Both the position numbers and the translations under genes were made by a program. A stretch of 58,051 nt of DNA from Enterococcus sp. BWR-S5 (GTDB lineage Bacteria > Bacillota > Bacilli > Lactobacillales > Enterococcaceae): NCBI RefSeq assembly GCF_016745255.1, contig NZ_JADOEQ010000021.1, forward strand, positions 1-58,051. Reading direction: 5' to 3'. Positions 8,730 to 17,921 of the stretch are shown here, one piece after another. Numbering within the stretch: position 1 is the stretch's first letter; each line of letters opens with the position of its first letter. The notes under the pieces are model-generated. The model saw only the letters and a list, made by a program, of their open reading frames with translations. It was not told the origin of the DNA and made no database searches.

Positions 8730-10736
8730 TTAGTACGGCAGGGTACTATCAAAGTCCATTTCTTGTTCTTTTTCCTTTGGTATACTGGAAGTTGGTCCTT
8801 TTTTTAAATCAACCGAAGTAGAAATATCAGTGTTATCTGAGACTTCTCCTTTTTCAACCTCTGGTTCTTGTTTAGGAACTGGATTGCTTTTCTCAATCTC
8901 CTGCTCTAAATCTTGAGACAGTTTTTCTTTGGTAGCTGTAGCTGGACCTGGCTCCTCAGTTGGTTGTATAGTGTCGTCAAAGCTTTCTCTTTGCAGGTGC
9001 CAGTTAAATGGAGCTTCTTCGAGATCAAACAACTTGTAACTCCAGACTTTTCTAAATCTTATTGGTTTAGTTTTACTTGCAAAGTAAAGTCCTTCTTCCT
9101 GGTCCAGATCTAAAACTTCCCTTTTTGTCATTAAGTTTCTCTTAGCATAATTGTATTGTTGTGATTCATTGGAAAGGGATTCTGTAGCAACTTTATCACT
9201 TTCGTTTCTTAAAATAATCGTTGTTTCACCGAGCTTATCCATAATTGTTTGTGCTGTGTTCGATTCCTCGTTTGTTCCTAAAAATACGAAGTTGTCGCAG
9301 TTGGCAATTATACTCTTAGTGTTGTGTTCTCCGTAGGTTTCTACTAACTGGGCAATATCCTGAACAAAAGGCATTATGTTTAGACCTAACGCTCTTACAA
9401 ACGATAGCATAGCTTGGAAGTTTGGAATTTCACCGACATTGGTAAATTCATCTAAAACAAAATCAATATTTACTGGATATCTTCCGCCAAACCGATCAAC
9501 TTCTTCAATAAGAGTGTTGAACAATTGTTTGAAAAAAGTGTTGATTAAACCACGGAAAGTTTTATCCGTTGGGTGAATTCTTAGATATAGCGCGATTTTC
9601 TCAGTTCCCAAGTCTGTAAAATCGAAATCAGAAGTTTCAGTAAATCTTCTGATTCGCTCTTGTTTCCAGAATCTTGTTGCTGATTTTGCTGTAGACATAA
9701 TACCAGTCCAAGTGTTTCCAGACGCGTCTGCTACTTCACTAAAGTAATCTTTTGCAATAGAATCATCTGGTAAATCTTCGAACAGTTCTTTTACCTCTTC
9801 TTCTCCCAGGTTCATGATTTGTCTAACATGTTTCATGTTTCTTTTAATAGGAGATAACTCTTCCATTACGTAGGCAATACAAGCTGAAATGTAGTTTATT
9901 GCTTGGTTCCCCCAAATATCGTTGGCATCATCATTTGTGGACTCTACTAAAGCTGTTGAGAAATTATCTATTTCATCAAATGTCAATACTTTTAAAGGAT
10001 TCCAGCAGTTTCCACTAAATTTCACAAAATCAATATATATGATTTTGAACCCTTGTTTTGCTTTTTCTTTACTGGTTAGTTTGTACAGCTCTCCTTTTCC
10101 ATCACTAGCCACAATACTTCTGAACTTATTCAGTATGATTTGACTAATACAAAAAGCTGTTGTTTTCCCTGATCCAGAACCAGCAACACCCAGAGTGTGA
10201 GAATTTATCTTACTTGAAGCTTTCCTGATAATATACTCATTAGTTTCAGGAATTTGACCTATCAGAGAACCAAACTCTTTTTCATTCTTTAGATCAGAAT
10301 GGAAGTTTTTTTTACCTTTTTCGAAAATATCTTTTTTCGTTGCAAAGCTGGCTGTTCCGTATGCACCGTAATCACTCGCATCTTCGACCTTGTGTGGCTT
10401 CACTTTTTTGTATGTCTCAAAAAATCTCATTAGGTATACAAAAAGAAGCGCGCCCTCAACAACGCTAATTATTTTCAATAAATCTGGTTTGTTTATCAGT
10501 TTAAGTAGTGCAGCAATTGGGTGTTGCAGGTTATTAAGAAATGCTCTCCCTACATTTTCAAATACTGCTGTATCAGAAAAATTGATATGGCCTTCCCTTA
10601 AATCAATAATCGTAACGATTAGGAAAAACGCAAAGAGCATTAGAAAGACCGTTGAAAAAGTCAAGAACTTCAAATGTCCGTAAGTCTTTAAGAATCGACT
10701 CTTTCTTCGCTTGTTTCTTTTCTTTGTCTCGTACAT
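8730..10736 (-). CDS. VirD4/TraG-type coupling protein (T4CP)
   Basis: A membrane-bound ATPase of 668 residues that brings the relaxase-DNA complex to the secretion channel. Two N-terminal transmembrane helices lie at about 22-46 and 85-105. Walker A is GVAGSGSGKTT at 183-193. Walker B lies in VNIDFVLDEFTNVG near 400. The C-terminal 90 residues are acidic and low complexity, a common place for substrate docking. It follows the VirB4 gene by 4 bp, with the RBS inside the VirB4 end. Family confidence is high. Confidence 0.93.
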   Translation of the reverse strand: MYETKKRNKRRKSRFLKTYGHLKFLTFSTVFLMLFAFFLIVTIIDLREGHINFSDTAVFENVGRAFLNNLQHPIAALLKLINKPDLLKIISVVEGALLFVYLMRFFETYKKVKPHKVEDASDYGAYGTASFATKKDIFEKGKKNFHSDLKNEKEFGSLIGQIPETNEYIIRKASSKINSHTLGVAGSGSGKTTAFCISQIILNKFRSIVASDGKGELYKLTSKEKAKQGFKIIYIDFVKFSGNCWNPLKVLTFDEIDNFSTALVESTNDDANDIWGNQAINYISACIAYVMEELSPIKRNMKHVRQIMNLGEEEVKELFEDLPDDSIAKDYFSEVADASGNTWTGIMSTAKSATRFWKQERIRRFTETSDFDFTDLGTEKIALYLRIHPTDKTFRGLINTFFKQLFNTLIEEVDRFGGRYPVNIDFVLDEFTNVGEIPNFQAMLSFVRALGLNIMPFVQDIAQLVETYGEHNTKSIIANCDNFVFLGTNEESNTAQTIMDKLGETTIILRNESDKVATESLSNESQQYNYAKRNLMTKREVLDLDQEEGLYFASKTKPIRFRKVWSYKLFDLEEAPFNWHLQRESFDDTIQPTEEPGPATATKEKLSQDLEQEIEKSNPVPKQEPEVEKGEVSDNTDISTSVDLKKGPTSSIPKEKEQEMDFDSTLPY

Positions 10737-10740
10737 TTAA

Positions 10741-12636
10741 TCACCCAGCTTTTTTGTGATTTTTTGGCTGCTTACCAAGAAGCTCCCACTCGTAGGGAGT
10801 AAGCTCAAATTTCACTGGAGTTTTTTTGTTAGCGTAGAGAAGTAAGCCTTCACCTACTTTGTGTTCCATAATTGTGAGTATCTTTACTTCTTCATCAGTA
10901 AACTGCATACTGGCTTCTTCTTTCAGTAGTTGCAGTGATTTTGGCTTCATTGGCAACAGTATCTGGATTGTGCTGTTGTCAAATACTGCAGTTCCGTAAT
11001 TTACCCCGTTAATTTCGATACTCAATGTATCTGCTGGTTGCTGCGTTGCTGAAATAGCTCCACTTTGACCATACTTTCTTATTCTTTTGTATATTGATCG
11101 TAACAGAGCTGCAGATTGAGGTGAGTTCGGGTTGTTTAAGACGTGCATTTCATCAATAAAAAAGTATGTTTCTTTGACATTGTTCGTAATGAGATCCCAA
11201 ATGTATTGAACCAGGTTAGACATGGCTGCTATTTGCATTGGTGTGTTTTCGCCTAGATCTTTAATGTTGAAACAAATTAAATCGCTGTCAAGATTAACAT
11301 TTGTGTACCCATTAAATATTTTTTTGTTTATTCCATAAACATATTGCTTCAAAATCACTTGGAAATTTCTTAAAATCTCAAATCGACCTGCAGGATCGGC
11401 TAGTCTTTTTTCGACTACTTCGTATAGATCTTTCAAAATTGGGTAGTCTTCTGGAGACAAATTCTCGAAGTTGGTGTTTTCGTCAATGTTGAAATTGTTG
11501 TATACTTCACTCAAACAATCGTCTACATATGACATGGTTGTTTCATCACAGTTGGGCGCTAATATCCGGAAAAACTCTTGTTTGTTCTGTAGGTGAATTG
11601 AAAAAACGTCTCGTTCCTCCAGTTCTTCGGCTAATTCTTCCAGACCACCTTCTTCATCAGCGGCATTTTCTGTATTTTCATAAAATACCTGTAATGGGTT
11701 GATTACATCTTTAGTACCGTTTGAAATAGTAATTGTAGTACCACCCATTTTTCTGACTGATCGGCCATACTCATTTTCTGGATCGATAATAATTACTCGA
11801 ACATCATCAGATTTTTTGTAGACTCTACATATCAGTTCCCATAAAGTTACTGATTTACCTTGTCCTGAGTCTCCGAAAATAACTATGTTTTTGTTAGGTA
11901 GCGAATCCAAGTCTATGTTAATCTTAGTTTCTTTGTTGTTTGGATTTACTCCTAAAACAAAGCCATCTTTGACACCAAAATTTTGTGAATCAAAATGGTA
12001 AAAAGAAGCTAATGATTCGGAGTCCATTTCTCGATTTGTGTATCTCTCCAGTCTATTCTCTCCATACGGCAGCGCAGTGACAAAACCATCCATTAAGGAC
12101 CCCACCGGAACAAAGGGAGTGATTCCTGCTCCTAAGAGCTTGTTTTCTACACGACTTTTGAGAAGAGATAGTTCTTGTAAGGTGTAGGCCTGGAGTTTTA
12201 CAGTAAGCCCTATTCTAAAGAATCCTCTTGCACTTGAATCCAGTAAATTCTCGATTGCTTTAGTCATTTTCTTGATATTCTTTTTCAGTCTAAGGGTGTC
12301 ACTTGCTTCAATTTTTGGGTCATTAAGGTTTCGTTGGTCTTTCTTAATTGTTTTGTTCAACTTATCAAGAGCTAGACCTGTACCTGTCGGCACCACATGT
12401 AGGTTTACAGAGTCATTTCCAGCCATATCATATAATTCTGCCAACCAACCGCAAGGTTGCTCAGGTGGCAAATCAACGGCCATTACAGTCGTTTCATAAA
12501 CTTCTCCGATACGAAGGTAATCAAGGTCCTTTTTTTGAATCTTTTCAGTACCTTCTCTTATTTCCATTGGAGAAATTTGATCTGCAAGGTCGAAGGTAGC
12601 TAAAGTCTCTATTTTATCTTTTTTCTTTTTGAACAA
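10741..12636 (-). CDS. VirB4-type conjugation ATPase
   Basis: A 631-residue ATPase that powers assembly of the channel. Walker A is FGDSGQGKS at 254-262 and Walker B is TYFFIDEMHVL near residue 490, followed by the ATQQPADTL sensor region typical of VirB4/TraE proteins. The start is a TTG, with AAGGAG nine bases upstream and the start inside the end of the preceding gene. It is shorter than many VirB4 proteins at the N-terminus; the 244-residue protein just upstream may supply part of that region. Confidence 0.92.
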   Translation of the reverse strand: MFKKKKDKIETLATFDLADQISPMEIREGTEKIQKKDLDYLRIGEVYETTVMAVDLPPEQPCGWLAELYDMAGNDSVNLHVVPTGTGLALDKLNKTIKKDQRNLNDPKIEASDTLRLKKNIKKMTKAIENLLDSSARGFFRIGLTVKLQAYTLQELSLLKSRVENKLLGAGITPFVPVGSLMDGFVTALPYGENRLERYTNREMDSESLASFYHFDSQNFGVKDGFVLGVNPNNKETKINIDLDSLPNKNIVIFGDSGQGKSVTLWELICRVYKKSDDVRVIIIDPENEYGRSVRKMGGTTITISNGTKDVINPLQVFYENTENAADEEGGLEELAEELEERDVFSIHLQNKQEFFRILAPNCDETTMSYVDDCLSEVYNNFNIDENTNFENLSPEDYPILKDLYEVVEKRLADPAGRFEILRNFQVILKQYVYGINKKIFNGYTNVNLDSDLICFNIKDLGENTPMQIAAMSNLVQYIWDLITNNVKETYFFIDEMHVLNNPNSPQSAALLRSIYKRIRKYGQSGAISATQQPADTLSIEINGVNYGTAVFDNSTIQILLPMKPKSLQLLKEEASMQFTDEEVKILTIMEHKVGEGLLLYANKKTPVKFELTPYEWELLGKQPKNHKKAG

Positions 12637-13348
12637 CTTCGTCTACTCCTTCCATTTCTTTGTACTCTCTTATTTGGCGATCCAATTCGTTTTCATCTAC
12701 AAGTGAGTCTGAAATTATGAACTCCGGACTTGAGCTGATAAATCTGTTGAATCTTCCTCTCAAGCTGTTCAAGTTTTTTTCTAATATTTGAACCAACTCA
12801 GTCCCCGTCAGTCTCTTTGGTGAATATCCTTCATCAAGAATTGATTGCATATTAGAAATCAACTCACTTACTCGTTCGAACAGCAACATATACTTTTCTT
12901 CATGATCTTCTTCACTATAGAAGTTTTCAAAAAGTAAAATGTATGCTTTTTTTTCGGTCATGTTTGCTTCCTGAGTGTCCTTTTTTAAATAGTTTACGTA
13001 ACTATCTTGAAGAAGTTTTTTTGTTTCGTTTTTAAGCGAGTTGATTTTTTCTTCTTCTGTCCTGATAAGATCTGACATGTCTACAGGCATGTTTTCTCTC
13101 TTAAACTGCATTTTACCAGCACGTTTGTATGCTAAGCCCAACTGCTTAACTAAAGAGTTTTTTTGTGCTTTGGTTAGTAGCTTACTATTAACATCCGGAC
13201 AAAAAACTCCAGCTACTAAGAATTTCTTTTCTTCTTTTCCTTTTTTATCAATAGTTACAGAATCTTGGTTCATTCTGGTGATCCATACATATTTTTGTGT
13301 CGATTCTTCCATGTAGGGGTCTTTATCCTTGGAGAACGGCCAAAACAT
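12614..13348 (-). CDS. Cytoplasmic transfer protein, TrsD-like or split VirB4 N-terminus
   Basis: 244 residues, soluble and helical, with no clear motif. It lies directly before virB4 and overlaps it by 23 bp, the place of TrsD/TraD-type proteins in pSK41-like operons. I chose the ATG at 13348 (MFWPFSK) because AAGGAGG is seven bases upstream; the ATG two codons earlier touches the RBS. It may form a complex with the ATPase. The assignment is by context. Confidence 0.6.
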   Translation of the reverse strand: MFWPFSKDKDPYMEESTQKYVWITRMNQDSVTIDKKGKEEKKFLVAGVFCPDVNSKLLTKAQKNSLVKQLGLAYKRAGKMQFKRENMPVDMSDLIRTEEEKINSLKNETKKLLQDSYVNYLKKDTQEANMTEKKAYILLFENFYSEEDHEEKYMLLFERVSELISNMQSILDEGYSPKRLTGTELVQILEKNLNSLRGRFNRFISSSPEFIISDSLVDENELDRQIREYKEMEGVDEVVQKEKR

Positions 13349-13350
13349 TG

Positions 13351-13713
13351 TCATTCCTCCTTTGCCCTCAGTTTGTTGTACCGGGAAACGTTCTTCCCGG
13401 TTTTCATTCTTCTTTTAAATCTCATTTTATCTTCCAAAATATCTACTTGAGTAACTTCACAGCCTGCAAATCTTTTGATTTTTACAAGGTTGTAGCCAAC
13501 AATCCCTATTGCAGCAATCGCTACAAGTCTCATTAGGAAATTTACAACTACATTAGGGTGTTTTAATGGGAAGAACCAAATAAGAAGCAGCAAGGGAAGA
13601 ACTAAAACAACAAAATGTCTCAGCTGCTTTAGCCCAAACCCTCTCGAAAATTCATAAGAACTGTCAACATCAATATTTATCAGGTATTTCTTTTCTTCTT
13701 TCTCCTGCTCCAT
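13351..13713 (-). CDS. VirB3/PrgI-like small membrane protein
   Basis: 120 residues with two adjacent hydrophobic segments at about 32-49 and 58-77 and a basic C-terminal tail. Small two-helix proteins between the pilin-like protein and VirB4 are usual in type IV secretion operons (VirB3, PrgI, TcpE). It overlaps nothing and lies 9 bp after the pilin-like gene. The family is inferred from topology and order. Confidence 0.6.
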   Translation of the reverse strand: MEQEKEEKKYLINIDVDSSYEFSRGFGLKQLRHFVVLVLPLLLLIWFFPLKHPNVVVNFLMRLVAIAAIGIVGYNLVKIKRFAGCEVTQVDILEDKMRFKRRMKTGKNVSRYNKLRAKEE

Positions 13714-13722
13714 TTTTCACCA

Positions 13723-14079
13723 CTACTTCCCTGTGACTAACATTACAAGAGCTGAAACTACAGTAATTGCTAAACCAATGTACATAGCGTTTGTAGCATT
13801 TTTCTTAGCTTTCTTTTGTTCAGCTTCATCTGGATAAAATTGACCACTCAAAAGCGACACGGCAACAGCGAGAACTGTTACAGCTCCCCCTAACCAGACA
13901 GTAATATTCGTAACAGCATTGGCAGCTGCAGTAAACTCATTTTTCAATTCCTTCTCGGCCTGGGCGCGATCTGCATGTGCGATAATTGGAAAATTTATTA
14001 GTAAAAATATCCCAACTGAAACCCATAAGTAGTTGATCTTATCTTTCGCTTTCAAAAATGCTCCCTTAATTCTTTTCAT
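13723..14079 (-). CDS. VirB2-like pilin/membrane subunit
   Basis: 118 residues. An N-terminal hydrophobic helix ends in AHA, which looks like a signal-peptidase site (near residue 36). Two more transmembrane helices follow at about 55-78 and 95-115 with a short charged loop. This is the TrbC/VirB2 pattern of small, processed two-helix subunits. The start lies inside the end of the gene before (14-bp overlap). Confidence 0.62.
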   Translation of the reverse strand: MKRIKGAFLKAKDKINYLWVSVGIFLLINFPIIAHADRAQAEKELKNEFTAAANAVTNITVWLGGAVTVLAVAVSLLSGQFYPDEAEQKKAKKNATNAMYIGLAITVVSALVMLVTGK

Positions 14080-15931
14080 GTTCTTCTATCCTTTCGGTTG
14101 TTTCATCAGTCTCTTCTTTTTTTTCTGAATTCATGGTTGTAGAATCCTCTTCTTTTCTTTCTTCGCTAGTTTCCACCGTGCCAATCTTTTCAACATACTC
14201 ATTTGTTGGGGATTGTTTTGTTTCATTAGTGATAAATGGAACCGGAGAAGAAAGAATTTTACTATCTAGCGCTTTGACAGTTACTTTTCTTGTGTAGGTA
14301 TCCGATTTTTTTCCGTGGCTATCAACTACAGAATAAGTTAGCGTGTATTCACCAGGAATGTTGCTGTTGACTGTACCACCAACGGTAATGCTTGTTACCG
14401 GAATGTCTCCGTCTTCGTAATCAGTAGCAGTTACTCCAGCTAACGGATTGAAGTTATCTCCAACTGAAATTTCTGTATCTTCTACACCCGTTATAGTCGG
14501 TTTATCATTGATAATTTTGATTGTTCCTGTAATGGTTGTTTCCTTACCATGTGAGTCAACAGCTTTTATTGAAATACTGAATTCTTTTTCTTCGGTTGTA
14601 GAAACAAGGTTCAGTGCTGCTTCATCAAAAGTAATTTCAATGTCCTTCCCATTCTTGTCGTCTTCACGGTCTGTTACATTGATTGTTTTTTTGTATGCTT
14701 CCTTATCGAAGGAATCGCCTATGTGTAAAGTGAATTCTGGTGCAGAAATCTTCGGAGCTTCATTTACTACCTTAACTTTTATAGAAACATCAGCTGCTGC
14801 TTTTCCTTGAGAGTCTTTTACGTTGCCGTATTTGACTGTGTACGTCCCCTCAGAAGTAACATCTACCGTGTTTTCAAGTATGTTTTCCGTTGTCAATTCA
14901 ATGTTTTCACCTTCTCGGTCGTAAACTCTAGCATGCTCCAGTGGGTTAAATGGTTGATCAATTTCGATCTCAATATCTTTTGCAATAATCTCCGGTGCTG
15001 CATTAGTAACATGGAAAGTAATTTGTTTAGGTATAGCGCTAAACTGCAGGGAGTCTTTAACATAATATGTCACGACGAACTCACCCTCTTTACTCGTTGT
15101 GAACCCTCCAGAATCAACAGCAATATATCCTGATATATCTCCATCTTCAAAATCTGTTGCACTCACATAATCAAGAAGGTTTACATTGCTTCCCATAGGA
15201 ATTTCAACGTGAGAGTTTGAAACTGTAATTTGTGGAAAGGCATTTACAAATACTCGCAAGACTGCAGTAGCTGTGTTGCCAAATTTATTTTGAACATAAA
15301 TGTTTACTGTTTGCCAACCAAGTACAAATGTGTCTATCTCAGTTACACTAGCTTTTGGAGCGCTATCTCCGGAGTCTGCTACAGTAAAATAATTGAACGC
15401 ACTGAAAGCAGTTCCTTGACCAATAACAATTTCGCTGGCAGCCAAAATGATTTGTGGTGTTGACTGTACTGGCGGAGTTGGTAGTTCCGGTAATGGATTT
15501 TCTGGAGCTGGCGGATTATTCTGAACTGGCGTTTCTGGAACTGGTGTTGTTGGTGTGTTAGATACTGCAGGTTTTGGAAGTATTGACGATATATCTTGAT
15601 TCAAAACTCTAGTGACGTGGTTAGAATCCGAAAGTCCTAATCGTTCGGTCGTGTACTCCCCTAACGTAGTTGAATTTGAAATGATCTGGTCAATTTTTTT
15701 CCGTTCTTTATCCGTGATCACTTCTTTAGAACTTTTTTCTTTTTCCTTCTTGCCTTTTTCCGGCTCTACACTGCTTGTCGTCTTCTTCTCTGAACCAGAA
15801 CTGCTTGAAACAGTCGGATCATTTTCTTTACCTGAAATATTGTTACATTGGGTAAAGGCTATAGCAGAAGCACAAACGAGAGTTACAAAACTTGCGACTA
15901 AAGCCTGCTTTTTAGTAACTTTTGTAGTCAT
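14066..15931 (-). CDS. Secreted Ig-like repeat protein (DUF5011-type)
   Basis: 621 residues: an N-terminal signal-like helix, a Ser/Lys/Glu-rich spacer, a Pro-rich hinge (about 145-185), then about five beta-sandwich repeats. The repeats carry the recurring pattern of D.ED.DI.......G....G.Y.V.Y.V.DS.G, typical of DUF5011/HYR-like bacterial Ig domains. The last 60 residues are charged, and there is no sortase motif or C-terminal membrane helix. It is probably secreted or held by its N-terminus and may act in donor-recipient contact. RBS GGAAGGAG. The following pilin gene starts inside its end. Confidence 0.75.
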   Translation of the reverse strand: MTTKVTKKQALVASFVTLVCASAIAFTQCNNISGKENDPTVSSSSGSEKKTTSSVEPEKGKKEKEKSSKEVITDKERKKIDQIISNSTTLGEYTTERLGLSDSNHVTRVLNQDISSILPKPAVSNTPTTPVPETPVQNNPPAPENPLPELPTPPVQSTPQIILAASEIVIGQGTAFSAFNYFTVADSGDSAPKASVTEIDTFVLGWQTVNIYVQNKFGNTATAVLRVFVNAFPQITVSNSHVEIPMGSNVNLLDYVSATDFEDGDISGYIAVDSGGFTTSKEGEFVVTYYVKDSLQFSAIPKQITFHVTNAAPEIIAKDIEIEIDQPFNPLEHARVYDREGENIELTTENILENTVDVTSEGTYTVKYGNVKDSQGKAAADVSIKVKVVNEAPKISAPEFTLHIGDSFDKEAYKKTINVTDREDDKNGKDIEITFDEAALNLVSTTEEKEFSISIKAVDSHGKETTITGTIKIINDKPTITGVEDTEISVGDNFNPLAGVTATDYEDGDIPVTSITVGGTVNSNIPGEYTLTYSVVDSHGKKSDTYTRKVTVKALDSKILSSPVPFITNETKQSPTNEYVEKIGTVETSEERKEEDSTTMNSEKKEETDETTERIEEHEKN

Positions 15932-16115
15932 TTAAAAATCTCCTTCCTTAGCATTTATCTACATTTGTTAAAATCTAAACTTTTTAATGCTTTTAAGTGG
16001 CCGTGTTCAAACTGTTTGAGGCCTCAACTGCAGGAATGACTGCAGCAACATTTTAAACCGCTCCTTTTTGGCATTTTTAAGGTCCAGATAGTAAGTTATG
16101 CTTTTGCTTAGTTGT
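15932..16115 (-). other. Spacer with possible 14-codon leader ORF
   Basis: 184 bp between the 113-residue gene and the Ig-like protein gene. On the minus strand AAGGAG is followed, about eight bases on, by a 14-codon frame (MLLQSFLQLRPQTV) ending some 90 bases before the next gene. It may be a leader peptide or chance. The stretch holds two CTGCAG sites 13 bases apart. Confidence 0.25.
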
Positions 16116-16457
16116 TCATTCGTTAAAGTATTTTTCTATCTCTTCTTTAGTAATCCGCTCACGAACATTGAACTGAGCAATGTTTACCTCTTCTTTCGTT
16201 GAAGTGTATTTTCCAATACAGACTTTTATGGCCATTGATCTTTTTGCTTTAATCAAATTGACTGTGTGAATCAATGAAATTGATTCCCTGGATAGTAGTT
16301 TGTTTTCTTCAAGCTCTAAAAGCTTGTTGTGCTTAACAAAAATATTTTTTAAAATCCCTTTGGGGTTGTATTCGAGTCTAATTTCTTTCTTGTTGTTGAT
16401 TAGACTAATTTCTTCCTTTGCACTTGCTTGTAAACATTTCTTACACAAAAATCTCAC
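16116..16457 (-). CDS. Hypothetical protein (113 aa)
   Basis: Not recognised. 113 residues, basic, starting MRFLCKKC; no membrane segment or signal peptide. The first Cys pair (CKKC) could bind a metal but has no partner pair. It lies between the wall hydrolase (behind a terminator hairpin) and the Ig-like protein, so some read-through must feed it. RBS GAGGTGAG. Confidence 0.6.
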   Translation of the reverse strand: MRFLCKKCLQASAKEEISLINNKKEIRLEYNPKGILKNIFVKHNKLLELEENKLLSRESISLIHTVNLIKAKRSMAIKVCIGKYTSTKEEVNIAQFNVRERITKEEIEKYFNE

Positions 16458-16460
16458 CTC

Positions 16461-16486
16461 AATAACTTTTTTTAAAAAAAGTTATT
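16461..16486 (-). terminator. Terminator-like hairpin after wall-hydrolase gene
   Basis: A 13-bp perfect inverted repeat (AATAACTTTTTTT with its complement) lies between the 438-residue gene and the 113-residue gene. Minus-strand transcripts would form a U-rich stem here, giving partial termination inside the operon. Confidence 0.5.
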
Positions 16487-16497
16487 CTAGTCACCTA

Positions 16498-17814
16498 TCA
16501 CAACGGAACAATGTAATCAATTGATCTCGCAATACTGGCTGGAATAACTCTAAATGATACTTGATTCAGACCAATTACATTAGACTCAGAAATCAAAATT
16601 GATTGATCCTCATAAACGTGTTCGACAAAGGCTACATGACCGTATCTACTGTCGGCCCCAGCAACTCCTGGTTGGAAACAAACAACTGATCCACTTACAG
16701 GCTTGTTTTTAACTGTTAAACCAGATACAACTGCGTTGTACGTCCAATCCATTCCGTTTCCTAAAGTAGCAGGAATTGTTTTACCTAATTGGAAAACACG
16801 GTTGTAAGCGTAAGCTGTACAGTTCCCATAAGCATATGCTCCCATTTCTGTTCCGTCGTAATCTTCAAAATCACTGTCTTCATGTGTTGCAGTGTTGATA
16901 ACACTTGTTGCTGCAGGTGCTGCTTCTTCTTTTTTGTTGTCAAAACGCGTTAGATCATATGTCTCAATCAAGCCATTAAGCTTTTGATTGTACTCAATAT
17001 CTGTCGCGTATGTTCCCGTCAAAGCTTCTGTGGCTTCTTGGTAGCTGCTCGCATTGCTTTTCCATGTGCCGGCATAGATTTCAGCATTCCATGAAACACC
17101 TTCTGTCAGTAACTCAGAGTAATCTTGGAAAGATTCCTTGTAAGAAGGATACTGACGGAACATAGATTCAATTTGGTAAGATTCTCCTTGTTCTGTTTGT
17201 TCAAAAGTAGGGAATACTACGAATTGACCTTCATATTCACCTTTAATACCAAATAGATTGTAGTAAGGTTCTTGGCTTAGTTGACTTGATCCAGACCCAC
17301 TTTCCAAAATTGCTTGAGCAATCATAACAGAAGCAAATAGATCCGTTTCTTGGCCGATTTCACGCGCATGTTCTCCAATTTGTTCTACAAACTCTTCTGT
17401 AGTTGTTGATTTTTCAAAGTGGAAGCTGCTTGGATCTACTTTTATTGTTACTGAATTTTCATTTTGCGGTACTACAGCTGCAGGTTGCTCGCTAATGTAT
17501 CCGTTTGATCCAGTATCCGGCTCCACAGGAGTTGTAGGGGCAGGCGTTGGTGTTTCATTTGTTGTAGGCGGTGTTGGTGTCGGAACAGGCTCAGGGCTTT
17601 CTGTAGAACTTTCTGGCGTTTCCGGCTCTGGGTTAGACACAGACTCTTCTGTACTAGAATCTGTTGTTTCACTTGATCCTGTCTCTTCTGTTTCTGTAGT
17701 TGTTTCTTCTGTTACAGGATTTTCTGGCACGTTCCCCATTTCAGCGTAAGTTGTAATTGGGAATGAACTTGCTAGTAATACTGATACTGATAGTAATGCT
17801 AATGTTTTTTTCAA
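16498..17814 (-). CDS. Secreted glucosaminidase-CHAP cell-wall hydrolase
   Basis: 438 residues with a signal peptide (MKKTLALLSVSVLLASSFPITTYA). A long Ser/Thr/Glu/Pro spacer follows (about 30-130), then a beta-N-acetylglucosaminidase domain (about 135-300; LESGSGSS and YYNLFGIKG are typical) and a C-terminal CHAP domain (cysteine in GNCTAYAY, histidine in GHVAFVEH). It would act outside the cell on peptidoglycan. I chose the TTG at 17814 because AAGGAGG is seven bases upstream and the next residues form a clean signal peptide; a longer frame runs through the RBS. It is the second two-domain wall hydrolase in the operon. Confidence 0.88.
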   Translation of the reverse strand: MKKTLALLSVSVLLASSFPITTYAEMGNVPENPVTEETTTETEETGSSETTDSSTEESVSNPEPETPESSTESPEPVPTPTPPTTNETPTPAPTTPVEPDTGSNGYISEQPAAVVPQNENSVTIKVDPSSFHFEKSTTTEEFVEQIGEHAREIGQETDLFASVMIAQAILESGSGSSQLSQEPYYNLFGIKGEYEGQFVVFPTFEQTEQGESYQIESMFRQYPSYKESFQDYSELLTEGVSWNAEIYAGTWKSNASSYQEATEALTGTYATDIEYNQKLNGLIETYDLTRFDNKKEEAAPAATSVINTATHEDSDFEDYDGTEMGAYAYGNCTAYAYNRVFQLGKTIPATLGNGMDWTYNAVVSGLTVKNKPVSGSVVCFQPGVAGADSRYGHVAFVEHVYEDQSILISESNVIGLNQVSFRVIPASIARSIDYIVPL

Positions 17815-17874
17815 AATGGTTCCTCCTTGTTTGGCGCTTCGCTCAGCGGTTTCAGGCGTTGTCCTTTTAAAAAA

Positions 17875-17901
17875 GGACAATGATTTAGCTAATCATTGTC
17901 C
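17875..17901 (-). terminator. Terminator after surface-adhesin gene
   Basis: An 11-bp stem (GGACAATGATT with AATCATTGTCC) followed on the minus strand by a CCTTTTTT tract, 21 bp after the adhesin stop. It partly isolates the surface-protein genes from the rest of the transfer operon. Confidence 0.7.
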
Positions 17902-17921
17902 TCATACAATCTTCAAATATC